Assembly (NCBI GenBank): GCA_020746875.1
Contig: JAGTJL010000023.1
Location: 744,001-808,000, forward strand
Direction of reading: 5' to 3'
Source: Rhexocercosporidium sp. MPI-PUGE-AT-0058
Lineage: Eukaryota; Ascomycota; Leotiomycetes; Helotiales
Length of the DNA: 64,000 bases
In this document: positions 34,204 through 47,484 of the stretch, in pieces
Layout: each line of letters begins with the position of its first letter
Position numbering within the stretch: position 1 is the first letter of the stretch
Made by a program: the position numbers and the translations under genes
The notes under the pieces: generated by a model
Seen by the model: only the letters and a program-made list of their open reading frames with translations
What the model was told of the DNA's origin: nothing
The model's database searches: none

Positions 34204-36398
34204 CGGAGATTCGTCTCAAAAGTCCTGGGATTACAGGGTCAATGTCCCCTGTAGTGGAAATTGGCCTTATAATTACGCCTAAAAAGGATTAATCGTCATC
34301 GCCCCTGTAATTCAGTGACTTTACAGGGTAGGTTACGTAACTTTAGAGACACATTTTCAGGGGTTAAATCAATTAAATTTGAAGATATATTTAATCTAAT
34401 TGCTCTAATATATAGAGACCTTCTCTTAGCCTTTCTTTCTTTCTTCTTTATATTTGTTTCCACTTTTTAAACGAATAACTTCTTGTATATAAATTAGAAT
34501 CCTTTTAATTTAAGCTTAAATCTTCTCTTACGGCATATCCCTTTAACACTTCTCCTAGTCTTTCTTTATTTATTTTGCACTTATTGTAGCGCTTTTCTTA
34601 GTGGTTTAACGCTTTATCTAAAACTAAATAAGTTTAATAGCGTTTAAGTTAGGAGAGTTGTTAAGTTAAAATAATCGGAGGATTTGGAAGAGATTAAACA
34701 CTTCTTATTAATATTTAAAGGCATGGGCAAGAGCTTCATCTTCTTAAACCACTGTATTTGGCCTGTAAATCTTGCACTTTTGTGTAAATAAAAGAAGTTT
34801 TTTACGTAAGATAACTATTTAATAGTTATATTAATTAATTCCTTTATGTCTTTTCTTTACTATATATGCACTATTCGTTTCCGTATGCCTCCATATAAGT
34901 CTCCTGCCTCTTATACGGCGTTTGTGCTTAATAAAGAAGTCCTCTTGCTTTTTCAATTCTTTAGCCTCTTATATAGCTTTATTTGTAGCTTCTTTTGCGG
35001 CGTTTCTTGCGTTAATATTAATAACACGTGCTTTAGCTTTTGCAGTAGTCTTTGCTTTTTAAATATGGCATGGACCTTTCTTATTATACGAGAAAGCACT
35101 CTAAAATATGAATTCCTTAAAGCCTTTTTAACGCCTCCGAATAATATACTTTAAGTAGGCCTCGTTAGTTTTCTTTTATATTCTTCTTTTGCTTCTTATA
35201 CTTCTTAATTATATAGAAGTCTTATTTATAAATATCACGTTTTTTTAATTATTTAAGGTTTAATCTTTATAGGCTATATATTAATTATACCGCGCTTTTT
35301 TAATAATTTTATTAATCTTAGGCTTTATAATTAACCTGCAAAAAGAAAAGCTATTGACGACGAGTATGCGGTGAATCGTAGGAGTAAACACTTCGTGGCT
35401 TTTATCCTCTTTTAACTTCTTAGAAATGTTAAGACAATTAAGACCTCTTATAATAGAGTTTTTAGTAACGAGTTTAATTATAGTGTCTGCCACTTCCTGA
35501 GAAACAGAAGGACGGCCAGATTTAGGAGCGTTCGCTACGTGGTAGTCTTCAAGCTTATGATCTATGGATGGGTCCTATCCCCGCTTAATAACTGTTTTGC
35601 GATATCGATATATAAAGGTACGGGAAATCTTCGTCTATTCTTTAATCTTTTGATGGGTTTGATTAAGCTTTAGTATTATAATAGCTTGAATTCTCGCTGT
35701 AAGATTATGCTCTCTTGCCGGGGACTTTATTAAGGACGTAATAATTGGACGAGGAGGCCACGGAATATTATAACGAACGATATTTTCTTCTTCTGGTGGG
35801 TCTTCTTCGTCGTCCTCTTATTTTAAGCTTTCGTCGGGGTTGTTTCCATTTTCTCTTTTTGATTTTAAATTTAACTTAAAAAGAAATAGTCTATAAAGGT
35901 TCAAATTATAATTAAGAGAGGTAGAATTCGTATTAAAGAGCCTGCGAGTAATACTAGAAGTGTTAGCTCTATTAATTAAAGCTTTAGAATTTAGTTCGTT
36001 ATACTAATCGGATTCAGAATTAAAGCTTAATTTAGAGTCTGAATTACGTGGCTCTGGGTGAGCCTCTTTAATATTGAAATCCGAAGAATATAGATCATCC
36101 TCAAAGTAGAAACTCATATTTAATATGTAATAAATAAGCACAAATCTGTGTTAAAATAAGTATAAAAGGAGGGGGGCCTTGTGCTCCCTTATTTAAAATT
36201 TACCCCTCTTTTTCTTCCCCTGCCACGTTATATATTATTAAGTCGATATCTGAGCCTCTTTATTAATTAGTACGCTTTAGGGGATGTTATAGGGGACTTC
36301 CCCTGTAATACTCCACTAAAGATAAGCTAATAAAGCCTGTAAGAGAGCCTCAGGCCTTTGAGACCCTGTAATCCCGGGACTTTTGAGACGAATCTCCG
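34204..36398 (-). mobile_element. Tc1/mariner element, 2,195 bp, 37-bp TIRs, TA duplication
   Basis: Left end CGGAGATTCGTCTCAAAAGT and right end (reverse complement) CGGAGATTCGTCTCAAAAGT continue identical for about 37 bp except one C/T. Both ends are flanked by TA (34202-34203; 36399-36400). Subterminal ACAGGGG motifs occur at both ends (34232-34275; 36285-36320). It contains one transposase remnant on the minus strand. Less decayed than the gypsy/copia blocks. Confidence 0.95.
34400..36117 (-). pseudogene. Tc1/mariner transposase with premature stops
   Basis: ATG at 36117 opens MSFYFEDDLYSSDFN; the same frame continues to at least 35281. A paired helix-turn-helix region reads SGRPSVSQEVADTIIKLVTKN and STP-like TIHRILVVNSF. 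After 35281 the catalytic part shows FINKTSI (first DDE Asp region), RRRKGFKEFIF with GPCHI, and NSPNLNAI (about 34660-34636), the block before the last catalytic acid. Stops (TAG/TAA, at least four before 35493) and Trp losses make it inactive. It could have been mobilised in trans, as both ends are intact. Confidence 0.75.
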
Positions 36399-36400
36399 TA

Positions 36401-37021
36401 CCTTAAATGTGTCATCCACTTCGTGCTTTCTTCACCAATACGCGACCGCTGCCTTCAAACCCCCCGCCAATTTGTGGAAGTATCTCATAAATATACGCCG
36501 GGATTCTACAAGACAGTATTACGGGAATCATTCTCCCGGTGCTGTAACGTAACCCCAGCCTGAACCAATGATTTGCTTAAGTTAGCAACCCAGCAGCACA
36601 ATAGCTTCCCGAGGAGTCCACGGATATCAATAACTGATAAAAGATACATATCTGCCCAAATGAATACACAGAAGACAGTGGAGATCTTCATCTATAGATG
36701 GCGAAAAAGGAAGGGACACATAATGCACGGTAGGGTGCGCAGCAGAATGCGGCCTTCCTGATTGCGGGGAACAATGCGCGAAGTTAGCCTCGCTTGATGA
36801 TTGACGGTTGGCAACTTGACATACAAGTACTTTCGTACAAGTATGACAGGCGCGTTGCATTAGGTCACGCTCGGACCGAGGATGAGACTACCTTGGTATC
36901 CATTCACAAGCGTGGCAATCGGCTACATACACCATTTGCGGGAGCAACAGAAAGCCTTAGTACAAGAAAGCAAAGCCCCTCTGAATTTTCCCAGATATTT
37001 AGCTCATCTTATTTCCTGGTC
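36401..37021 (+). pseudogene. 5' part of a coding sequence split by the 8.2-kb LTR element
   Basis: In the frame passing 36882, EQQKALVQESKAP-LNFPRYLAHLISWS reads to the insertion point at 37021. After removing the element and one TGGTC it continues as HSFNHAY at 45205. The upstream part to about 36560 is GC-normal but I cannot assemble a full gene or name it. Continued low confidence because only about 60 codons are convincing. Confidence 0.35.
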
Positions 37022-37154
37022 TGTGATGAGGCTGTACGCAAAGGGGTTAGTTGGCGCACGGACCAGCTCTTGGAGCTCTTACTCTGAGGGGTAGCCTCTG
37101 CATTCCTAGTAAAGACAATAACGCTTCTACCTCTTTAAAATTAACGTTTCTTTT
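37022..37154 (+). repeat. 5' terminal repeat of the 8.2-kb element
   Basis: Aligns with 45068-45199 with about a dozen transitions and one extra G in the GAGGGG run; homology stops at GTTTCTTTT. Confidence 0.8.
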
Positions 37155-40100
37155 AGTAACTTACGCAAGGAGCGCAAGAATCTTTACATAGATTCAAGTC
37201 TCTTCCTTTACTCTTCTTTTCTAATTAGTTCGAATTTGTACTTAAGTAATAACTGTAACAAATTAACAAGTCTTTCCCCCGGGCGCACGAAGCCACCCTC
37301 ACTTTACGATATTAATCCTCACGGCGCAAGCTATTATTACTTTAAAAGATCTCTACTAATTATTATTTAAACTATTCTAAACTGCATCTAAGACGAAAGA
37401 GCACTCTTAAGAACCTCTTATAAGTCTAGGAGCTTAAAAGCGTGAGTATCTCTAAAGCTACTTTTTAATATTAGAACGCGAAAAGAAGGCACCGAATATA
37501 AAGCGAATAATATTACTACTTTTACTATAAAGAAAAGAAGTCTTAATACAACTTATTAAAACTATATTAAGCTCCGACAAAAGAGACTTAGTTATTAACA
37601 GCTATTTATAAAAGGACTAAGAAAGCATCCAGACAACTTAAAAGTATCCAGCTCTTTATTCCGCTAAGCCCAGATATCCTTAGCGATTTTTACAATAAGC
37701 TTTAAGTAATTAAATTAATAAGGAGCTATACGCATTTAATCTTCTTTAAGCTTAGCAGAACTAAAATCTAAAGCCGCACTATAATTACAATAATATTAAG
37801 CATTTAAAATCTGTTACTTTTTTAATCTATCGAGATCCGCATTATCTCCGAATAGCTATACGCCTAAGCCCACTATCCTTAATAAAACCGGTCTAGAGTT
37901 TTAAAGACTAGTAAAGCAAATATAAATAAACCTAAGTATATTAACGTGAGCTTATATTAATACAAAAGACTCATAACTATTTAAGTTAACGGAATTAATA
38001 GCTTAATAAACTACTACTTTAAAGTTAGATAAGTTTAAAACACTTAAAGAATAATAAATTAAATCATTTATAATCTAATAACTTTTAGTCTAATTAAACG
38101 ATTCAGCTAATTAAATAAACTATATTAACTCTTTAAGTCTATTTAGCTCAGAAGCTAAATAATAGAATTCTAAGCTTTAAGGATTAGATTCTAAAGCTTA
38201 ACTAAGCCTTAACTAAACTCAAAGAGACCTGAATACGTCGGAAATAAATCTAAAACACTTAAGACCAACTCGAGAATTAATCCAGGAGGTCGTATATATC
38301 TTAAGTTTATCGAGCTTAATTATTTTAAAAGCTGTTATAATACCTCTCACAATAGCTCTTATAAAAATGCCCCGGTTCGACTAATACAGAGATTATAATA
38401 GCGAAATACTAATTAAACTATAATTAAATCGCTTAAATTATAACTTTAAGGTTAACGATTAAATATCTCCCTTAGCCTTAATTTATCTTAAAGCTATTTT
38501 TATTTTATTAAATAATAAAACTTTAAAACGTTTTTATTTTAACTTAAAAATAAAAGCAATTATAACTAACCGAGCTATAATTATTAAAGATTATAAAACT
38601 AAAGTTATTAAATAGCTTAAGATTTAATATTTAAATAATAATACTTTAATAAAAGAATTAAATATAATAATTAAAGTTTTTAATTTATTTTAAAAGAAAT
38701 CCGAGAACTTGAGCTCTTATTACTTTAGAACCGCTGCGCTATTCAAGCGCATTAAAGGAAAGGATTTAAAAAAAACTATAATAAATAAGCTAAACCCGAT
38801 TTAAAAAGATTTTAACCGCTATATTTTAATTTTTATTATATCGGCCTTCGTTTATAATATAAGAGATAATAAGCTTAAATCTTATACTTTAATTAATAAT
38901 ATTCTCTTTATACCTTATTTATAAAGAATATATAAGATATTCTACTTATTTTAATAAGCTATTAAAATTCGGAAAAAGATTAAAGCAAATATTAAGATGC
39001 GAAGATATTATAAGTGTCTTAAATATTATATTAAAATATACTTAAGAGTCCTTACTTATATAGCCCTAGCTATATAAAATAATCGCACTTATGTGATTCA
39101 GTAATTATTAGTTTTAGCTCTGCCTTTAATAATACTAGTTAAGCCAGCTAAAGCCTCTCAAATAATAGCTTTAATTCTACAAATATCGGCTCCAAACGCT
39201 TTAAGCTTAACAAGACAATTCTAGCTAAGAGGTAAAAATAGCTATAACTAAAATCCTATTTATAAATCTAGCACTTAGCGTAATAGCGGTTAAATATTAA
39301 GAGGAGTTATAAATAGTTGCCTTTTTATTCGTTTAGTCAAATCGTTCTTAAACCCTTTTATTAATAAATTAGTTATTTATAATAAGCAAAAAGATAGCCT
39401 CTTTTACGTTAATTGCGGAGTCTGCGAATACTTTAAATTCCAATATATAAATACTTCTTTATTATTTTAGGAGAAAGCTTATTTAAGAAATATTATCTTC
39501 CTTAATATTATAATTACTACTTATTACGCTAAGTTATAAATTAATTTAAGAAGCGAAGCTGGCCTTAGAGCTCGTGAAGGAAATGCTTAATTATTTGGAG
39601 TTCATAAGCCTTACTTAATTTAAGCTATTAAAACCTTTAACTTAAGTATAAGCTTAATATCGACCGGAATAAGTATACTAGCTTTTATAATATAAAATAA
39701 TATATCGTTTAATTAGTTCGTTTAGTTTAAGAAAGTCACGGTTAAACCTAAGGAAGAGCTAAATATGAAGTCTTTATTTAAAGCAATAGAAAATCTTTAA
39801 TATTATTTTATAAATAGCCTAAGTCTAAAAGATAATAAAACTGCTCTTTTAATTAACTTATTTATAATAACCCAGGCTAAGAAGAAAGTCCGCATTCAGT
39901 TATTAATAAATAAGAACTAATTAGCTAAGCTTTATAAAATAGAAAATCCTAATTAAGCTGCTTAAGATATTATTAAGTCCAAAGAAAGAAAGAAGAAGTT
40001 AAAATAACTCCGTGAGATTATTAAATGTAAAAGACTAAGACCGATTAATTATAAAAAACTAACTTCATAAATTAACGTTTCTCTGAATTTATTTAAGTTA

Positions 40101-43100
40101 TATTAACTTTTACTAGAAGTTTTTAAGTAATTCCGTAAGCTATTTATATATAAGAATTAAAAAAAGGATAAGAAGTAAAACCTATTATCTGAGGATCGGC
40201 TATTAATAACGATAGCTATTGTTATAGGTTTAATAATATTAATCGGATTAAAACTAATCTAAATTGCGCCTCGGATTTATTTAAATAATAAGGCTTAAAA
40301 GATTTCAAGGTTTATTAAAGTATTAAATAAGAGAAAGGCTATAATTATGAACTTATTAATTAATATATATGCCTTAAACTAAGGCAACGATATTATTATT
40401 ATAATACTAGTCCTTTAATAGAAGTTGAGATTAAAGACTTATACCTTTAATTCTTGTAGCTTCTCGGGCATTAGCTATAGAACTGCGAATAAAGTAATAT
40501 ATAAGCTAAAATATTTCGTAGAATTTAAAATAAATATTAAAAGTATTTAAAAAAAGGTTTATGCCTTCGTCCGAGTATTTATTAAATTAAGAAATACGGA
40601 GCTGAGCTTATTACTTAGATTATTATAGCTTTATTTTATTAATATTAAATTTAATATTCGTAAGAGCACCCTTATTATTAAAAGTAATATCGATCGAGAG
40701 AAACCAATTACTATTTAAAGACCTTTATTTACGCCTTTTAAAGAGCTTAACCTCGTTTTATATTTAAAAGTTCTATTATAACGCGATATTAATAACCTCA
40801 CGATTAAATTTATTAATTAAAAGTCTAATTAAGTTATTACTAGCGATTCTGAGCTCGATTTTAACTCTTTTAAAAATAAGTCTTTATTAAATAATAACAC
40901 TAAAATAAAGCAGCTTTTAAAAAACTAAATACGTTATTTCGTCTTAAAAATAACGTTAAACTCATTATTAAGCTTAAAAGCTTATTAATAATACTATTGA
41001 ACTTTTAACTTAAGCTATTTACTTAAAGCCTACTCTATATTAAGGAATATCTTTAACTCTTCGAGTATTTATTAAAGTCTTCGAACTTAATAGCTATACT
41101 ATTTAGGAGTCTTAAGTTCTAAGCATTTACCGCTCTTACTTATTATAAAGGGATTACGTTTCTAAAAGCCGCTACTTTTAGACTACTTTTCGAAAGAATT
41201 ACTTTAGCTTTTAAAGTATTATTAAGACTACTTTAAAATAATCTTAATTATTAATAAATATTTAAAAAAGCGCCCGGTCGCAACTTTTTAACATCTTAAA
41301 GCAATAAGATTAAGCCCTGAAATAATCCGATATATTAGGCTATATTAATTAAATAGCTTAATATTAATAACAACTAAGCCCAGATCTTTATGCCAGCATT
41401 TCCTATTAAGCGCAAAATCGTCAAATTACTTATTAAAGTAATCTTTAATTAATAGCTTAAAAAATAAGTCATTAAGTCTACGTTAACTTTTAATTTAAAT
41501 ATACTTTCAAATAAGCTTAAAGAAGTCTAGTAACTCTTATATACTTACCGGAAAGTCAATTCTATTAATATAAAAGATATCTCATATACCGACTTATATA
41601 AGCATAAAGCTAAAGTCTTAAGTAAAGCTAAGCCTATCGCAAACAACGCTTCTAAAAGATATACGCTAGCTAAACTAACTTAGCTTAATAAAACTATTAA
41701 TAAAAAAATAAAGTACGGCATATTTAAGAGCATTATAGTCCGCAACGGCTATTTATTTAATTAAAACTCCCATTTCTATCTCGTTAAAAAAAGATTAAAA
41801 TCTAAAGCTTTAAAAAAAGAATACAAAGTGACTTTTAATTACTTTAAAATTAAAGAGACTACTCCTAATTATATAATAATTAATATATTTAAATATTATA
41901 ATTATCTCAGTAACCCTAACAATTAGATTTTTCTATAGCTCGACTTAAAGTATATATATTAATTTATAAACCTTAACCTAAACTCCTGCTACTTTTACGC
42001 TTTTTCTGCGCTTAAGCATAAGCAGCTCTAACTAACTAGAATGCCTTAAGAAGCTAGGAGCTTAGCTTTTAAAATAAATAAGCTAATGAAAATAATCTTA
42101 AGACTAATACTTCGCTCTTAAGCTATAACTAAAGCTAGAATTAACGATTTAAAGCCTTTATTATTTTTACTTAAAATTAAAGGAGAATTAATTAAGATAT
42201 AAGCCTTTATATTTTATATAAATAATATTTTTAAAAACTTTAAAGACTTTAATAAAGCTTTCAAATTCTTAAGAGATTACTTATTACCTAAACTATTATA
42301 ATTAAGATTAAAGCTATTTTTTAAGAAATGCGCATTGTTTATGTGAAGTCTTAATACTTAAAACGCGTTATATAATTAAAGGAAAAACTAGTACTAAGTT
42401 CGAGAAATTAATTAAAATTAAAGTCTAGCTAATTTTAAGTAATGCTTTAAAGGTCCGGAGCTTCTTAAGCGCGATCCAAATCACCCGGCTTTAAATTAAA
42501 AACTTCGTTAAAATAGCTAAGCCTTTAAATAAGCTTACTAAAGACGTAACTTAAAAGTAAGATATATTAAAGAAGCTATTATTCAAGTTATTTTAAGACT
42601 TATATTCTAATATAATAAAAAAGAATAAATACGACTTATTTAATATAATTATAATATATTCAGATATTAGTAAATACGCAAGTAATTATTATATTATGTA
42701 ATAAAAGAATAAAAAGAAGAAGATAATCTTACTCCTTTTCGACAGCTTTATTTTTACGAAAACTTAAAAGAATTATAATACGTATAAGCAGAAGCTTCTT
42801 ATAATCGTTGAATTCTGCCGCAAGTATTATTATATATTTAAGAACGAGAAGATTAATATAATTTTTATAAATTATTAATCTTTAACTTATTTCTTAAACT
42901 TAATAGCAGTACAAAAAGGAATCTATACTCGATAAGCTTTAAAGCTATAGCTACTGAATATTATTATTTCGTATATTTAAAAGAAGAGAAATAAGACTAT
43001 TAATGCCTTATCCCGGATTATCTTTTTTAAAAAAGAGTGCAATAAAGTAGATTTATTTAAATATAAAGATAAATTACTTAAGTCTTTTAATTTTATTTAA

Positions 43101-45067
43101 AAATAAAAAAAATAAAATAAATAGCTATAAGAAGCTTATTAAAGAAATAGCTAAGATCTCTTAATTAAATAATTCCTTTATAATTAAAGAGTTAAGAGTA
43201 ATATTTAGCTTAAAATCTATTATTGAGTTTGCTAGCTAAGAAGAAGAAGATACTTAGTTTATGGCAGCTTTTTATATAATTGGAAGTTAATATTATAATA
43301 TCTTTTAACTCTTATTATTATTTACTGGAATCTTAATTACTTATTTTAACTGCTATTAGAATTTAAACCAGTTAACGTTATTATAAATAATATAATAAAA
43401 GCTTATTATAAGAATCCTTAGTATTCTTAGGTCGTCTAGCTCTTAATTAATTAGAAGTTTTTAAACAAAATTAACTAAGTCCAGCGCCGAAGCTTATAAT
43501 ATAAGGCTATTAAATATAAGTAATAGTATAATACGTTATAATTTAAATAAAAAAGAGTATTTAAAACTTACTTAATCTTAAGCCAAGTTACGGAAGCTTT
43601 AACAAATGCCTGTAATAAAAGAAGTCATTTCGCCGTTATTATTACGCTTAAAAAGCTAAAGCATATGTATTAATTTATTATAATTAAAGATATAATCCTT
43701 TATATCGCTAGGTATTTTTAATACTTTAAGCACGGACTAGCTTAAAGATCACAGCTTTTATTTAAGATACTCGTATTTACTCTTATAAAACTGCTCGATA
43801 TAAATTTCTGCGGCTTATTTTACCACTTATTAAAGGAGTTTAGATTTTTACTTATAATCGTAGATTACTTCTTTAGGTTTATTTAGAATTATTTTTATAT
43901 AATAATAGATTCCCTTAATATTATTTAATACTTAGACTTTTTCTTTTATATTAATAAAATTCTAATTAGCTTTTACGTTAATTCTAAAAGTCATTTCGGA
44001 GATATTATAAGGAATTACGTAAGTAAAAAAGGAGTATTATAACTTAATTCCCTTTCGGCATTTAAGAAAAGTACCGGAATAGCTAAGAAAGTAATAAATA
44101 TAATATAAAGAGTAATAGTCAAGACTAGACTTTTATATATATCGAAGCTATAGAAAGTTATTTTAAAGATTAACTTAAAAAAGATTAGTTTTTTTTTAAT
44201 TATTTTCTTTTTTATATTCACCGAGGATATTAGCCTCGATCATTAATTAATTTAGCCTTTTCAGTATATTATATTCAGGTCCTTAATTAAGACCTAAATT
44301 ACTAAGGCTTTTTAAACGAGTTATAAAGAGCAGATTTTAATAAGAATAAGAAGTAGAGTAATACAATGCTTAAGCACGTTAAAGCTTAAGATATATTATT
44401 AAAAAAGGTTTTTATTATATTAGATTTATAGCGACAAAAACGTAAGAAGTATTATAACTTACGATTTTAAGAAAGAATAAGGAATTTCCTTTTAAGTTTT
44501 ATAATTATATTTTAGATTATATTACCGCTAGTCAAAAGCTACGTCTATCTTAAAAAGGATTATTTATTATTTTAAAAATTAAAAGAAAATATAAGAAATT
44601 ATATAAGTTAAGCTAAATTAACGGTATATTTATTCCTTGCTATTTCCACATCGATTAGCTCAAGCCCTTTTACCTTAGGAATTCATACTTAATTATAAGA
44701 CTTAAGGAGCGTCTTTTAGCTTATTAAAACTTACGAGTTAGGACTATTAATTATTTATTACCTCCTGAGCTGCGAAAGAAGCATAAGATATAAATCTTAT
44801 AATAGCCTATTATTTTTAGCGTTTAGGGATCGGAATAAAAGAATATAAATTCGGAAAAGAAATTAGTATTTATATTTATTTAAGTTATATTAATATAATT
44901 AAAAGTAAAAGTTTATTTTATAATAAAGTCTAAAGGATTAACGTTAAAAAAAATAATATTGCTTTTAGAATTACTTTAATTTAATATAAAACTAGCTAAG
45001 CCTAGTTTATATATTCTTTAAATTAAATTAAGAAGGTCTCGTGGGCAAGACTTGCTATAAAGGGACT
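37155..45067 (+). pseudogene. gypsy-like gag-pol remnant of the 8.2-kb element
   Basis: Stop-riddled throughout. RNase H-like: SDISKYASNYYIM (about 42660-42700), LLFDSFIF, NYNTYKQKLLIIVEFCRKYYY (split by no stop, about 42770-42835) and SLTYFLNL (about 42870-42900). Integrase core-like: LIIVDYFFRFI (about 43855-43890), KSHFGDIIRNYVSKKGVL (about 43990-44045) and KKSTGIAKKVINIIQR (about 44065-44115). A possible RT end (FKNFKDFNKAFKFLRDYLLP) lies at about 42235-42295. No clear gag knuckle. 37155-41500 has no assignable motif. Cysteines and tryptophans are depleted in the RIP manner. Confidence 0.6.
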
Positions 45068-45199
45068 TGTAATAAGGCTATACGCAAAGAAGTTAGTTGG
45101 CGCACAGACCAGCTCTTGGAGCTCTTACTCTGAGGGTAGCCTCTGCATTCCTAGTGAAGACAACAACGCTTCCACCTCTTTAAAATCAACGTTTCTTCT
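45068..45199 (+). repeat. 3' terminal repeat of the 8.2-kb element
   Basis: Begins TGTAATAAGG and ends GTTTCTTCT, followed directly by the TGGTC duplication. Confidence 0.8.
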
Positions 45200-45204
45200 T
45201 GGTC

Positions 45205-45793
45205 CCATTCTTTCAACCACGCTTACTAACACCCTTGCTTCCCTCTTCCTAAACACCCCGTTACACAACTCCGGCAGGACCATCTTGCTATTCCCGTGCT
45301 CAGCCGCAAATTCTCCCTCGTTGCCCTGACTGCCTCCTCTAACATCTCTGTCCCAACGCCTGTTTCGTTGACGCTAAACAGTTATCGATGCTCGAGAGTA
45401 AGGTGCGCCTGCCATCTAGAATCCAATTGTGAAGGTTCTTTGGTCTGAATAGTTGATACTGGCGGAGGCTCCCGCGCCTCGGTGAGAAGCTCCCGCAGCT
45501 AAAGTCACTCCTGCCGCATCCGCGGTGCAAACATCGTACGTTTATAACCCGTTCTCATCATGGCGCATACATCACCACAAGACAATAACATTACTGCTCC
45601 TTTCACCAACTCGGCTCTAGTGCTCGACAAGCAGGGCAAGTACTACTAGGCCGAGAAGACACACCGACGGGTACTCGGACAGTACGAGACACTGCTAGGT
45701 TCTGAGCACCGGGGGATCCCAACTCTTTGAGCTCCTCAACTCAGCGATCAATACTAAAAGACAGAGAACTCTTGCTTGGCCCCTATCCATCTA
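45205..45793 (+). pseudogene. 3' flank of the split gene and a TPR-type protein fragment
   Basis: 45205-45225 continues the frame interrupted at 37021. Separately, ATG at 45560 opens MAHTSPQDNNITAPFTNSAL and then LDKQGKYY-AEKTHRRVLGQYETLLG-SEH. This matches the kinesin-light-chain type TPR consensus (G.y.eAe.l.r..l.....lG.eHp) with a TAG at the expected Asp/Glu/Gln position. Such repeats form the C-terminal sensor region of fungal NLR-like (NB-ARC/NACHT-TPR) proteins. It ends by about 45735. Only one or two repeats survive, so it is a fragment. Confidence 0.45.
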
Positions 45794-47484
45794 TCAAACC
45801 CAGTCCTGCGGGCTGACACCAACATTCTCCACCGAACACAACCCCACGATCCCGTCCTGTTCGGCATCTTCCTTCACCCGCACAGGCTCCGCAAACTCAC
45901 TCAAGAACTTCAGCATCCACGTATCCATCCGAAAACTCGAGTCACTGTTCTGCCTACACACCTCATGAAAGATCTGCAGCCGGGCAAAACAGCTCTCGAG
46001 CATAGGCCAGTACTCTCGCAGACGCATTAGGATCGTGAAGTTCCGCTCGAGCCGGGAGCGCGCGGCCGCTATGACCACTTCATCGGTATCGAAGAGCAAC
46101 GTATGGATCTGGATCGTCGACGCGATAACAAGGATGTGCCCGACCATGTTGTACCAGACCTCGCAGCCGGGGGTTGCGTGCGAGGCGTAGACGATGGTGC
46201 AGAGCTTCGCAGCAAAGGCTTTGCACTTGTTAGCGTAGTAGTGGTTCTCCGAGCCGTGGCGGCCTTCGTGAAGGAGAGGGTAGAAGAGCAGCTGGCCGAA
46301 GTGGTAGTAGCCCAAGTAAACGGCTACGAAAATCCGTCCGAGACCTTGGGACGCGTACCGCTGGAGGTTCGCAGGAGTGTCGTGCATATATGACGGGAGC
46401 GCGGCGTACCAGTCGTCCATTTTCTGGGAGAGGTCGCGCACGGTTTGCTCGACTAGGAGGGGAATGGTGCTTCCGGCCGCTGTGTCGGACATTGCGTCGT
46501 TGATTTGGGAGAGGATCCGGTTGAGGGTTATCATTTGGGCGAGGAGAGACGAGGAGGAATCCTCCCCATGGTCGGGCGGTATATCTCCTGGGCGCCATTG
46601 CAGAAACCCCATCTCGTCTATTGGCAATGGAAGGTCCTCCGTATGAGGCATCTGTCGTGGAAGACGAACACTTCGCGATGACCAGACATCTACCATGCAT
46701 AGAGTCCACCATACTCGTATGGTCAACATTTTGAAAATATGCCACGCGTTGGAACCTTACCTCTGATGTTGACTTCTCGCTCTAGCGGATCTTGTACTGG
46801 CCTCCTCGCGATGTCTAGTAAAGTTGCCATTCGACACGCCACCGTGTAATAGACGGACTCAGTAATAGCATTATCTTCAGTGGTGCTGATGCCACCAAGG
46901 AGGACGCAAGCTTGAATGGTGGTGATACAATTGAGTCGTAGATCGAGAAGTTTGGTGCTTTCGTCATAGTACGGCGTACAACGATCCCGTGGCGGGATAT
47001 TTGAAAATATTGCATTTGATGAGAATCTAGAAAGTATGAACACTTGCTTACAAGAGAGTAGGTAGAGTCAAACCTAGCGGATAGTGCTATTATGGCAAAA
47101 AGTAGGACTCGAGGAGCTGTTCCGTTTCTAACTTGCTCGATCAAGCTGGGTCTGTGGAACAAGGAATGAAATTGGTCGTGAATGAGATCAAAATAAAGCT
47201 CGACGAGCTCTAAGCACAGCTCTAACGAAGGCAAAGCAATTCCGGTCTCGGGTGTCTCGTTGTTATGACTTTGAACAACTATCCCGGTATTTTCGTGTCG
47301 TCGAGCTTTGGAAGGTGTTATTCCTCGATGGCACTTGAAGCCTCGCATATCGCAGTACGAGCACGTGCTCGAGCCCTTTTCCGTGTGGCATTTCCGTCTG
47401 CGTGATCTAGGAACTGATCAGCAAACTTTCGAAGCTATCAAAGACGTTTTACCTGCAGGCCGTACAAGCAACTAAGGCCCTCAT
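45794..47484 (-). CDS. Zn2Cys6 transcription factor with fungal-specific TF domain, 516 aa
   Basis: Four exons: 47484-47453, 47406-47074, 47026-46761, 46713-45794. Introns are 46, 47 and 47 nt (donors GTAAAA, GTTTGA, GTAAGG; acceptors CTAG, CTAG, CGAG). Joined, they give one frame of 517 codons. Residues 7-36 form the binuclear zinc cluster C-x2-C-x6-C-x8-C-x2-C-x6-C (CTACRSRRRKC...CSYCDMRGFKC), split by the first intron. A short basic linker precedes the fungal_trans regulatory domain: LVELYFDLIHDQFHSLFHRP, LLFAIIALSARFSSN, TTIQACVLLGGI, SVYYTVACRMATLLDI, RVWWTLCMVDVWSS. Such factors bind CGG-type sites in the nucleus. It lies just downstream of the alpha-galactosidase gene on the same strand, so local control of that gene and the permease is a reasonable inference. 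Start chosen because ATG 47484 sits 18 bases before the first zinc cysteine. Frame intact, no RIP bias. Confidence 0.9.

Larger units (their letters stand above)
37022..45199 (+). mobile_element. 8.2-kb LTR retroelement, gypsy-like, TSD TGGTC, RIP-decayed
   Basis: Direct terminal repeats of about 132 bp (37022-37154 and 45068-45199) share TGTRATRAGGCT-TACGCAAAG, GTTAGTTGGCGCAC and CTCTTGGAGCTCTTACTCTG. The flanks are TGGTC on both sides (37017-37021; 45200-45204). The right end is ...GTTTCTTCT, not the usual CA, which is odd. The interior is extremely AT-rich. RNase H and integrase remnants in that order on the plus strand indicate a Ty3/gypsy type. Confidence 0.75.

Noticed and set aside
46230..46745. 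171-codon frame antiparallel-shifted to the TF exon 4
   Set aside because: Same strand, different frame over the well-supported fungal_trans domain; Pro/Arg-rich shadow.
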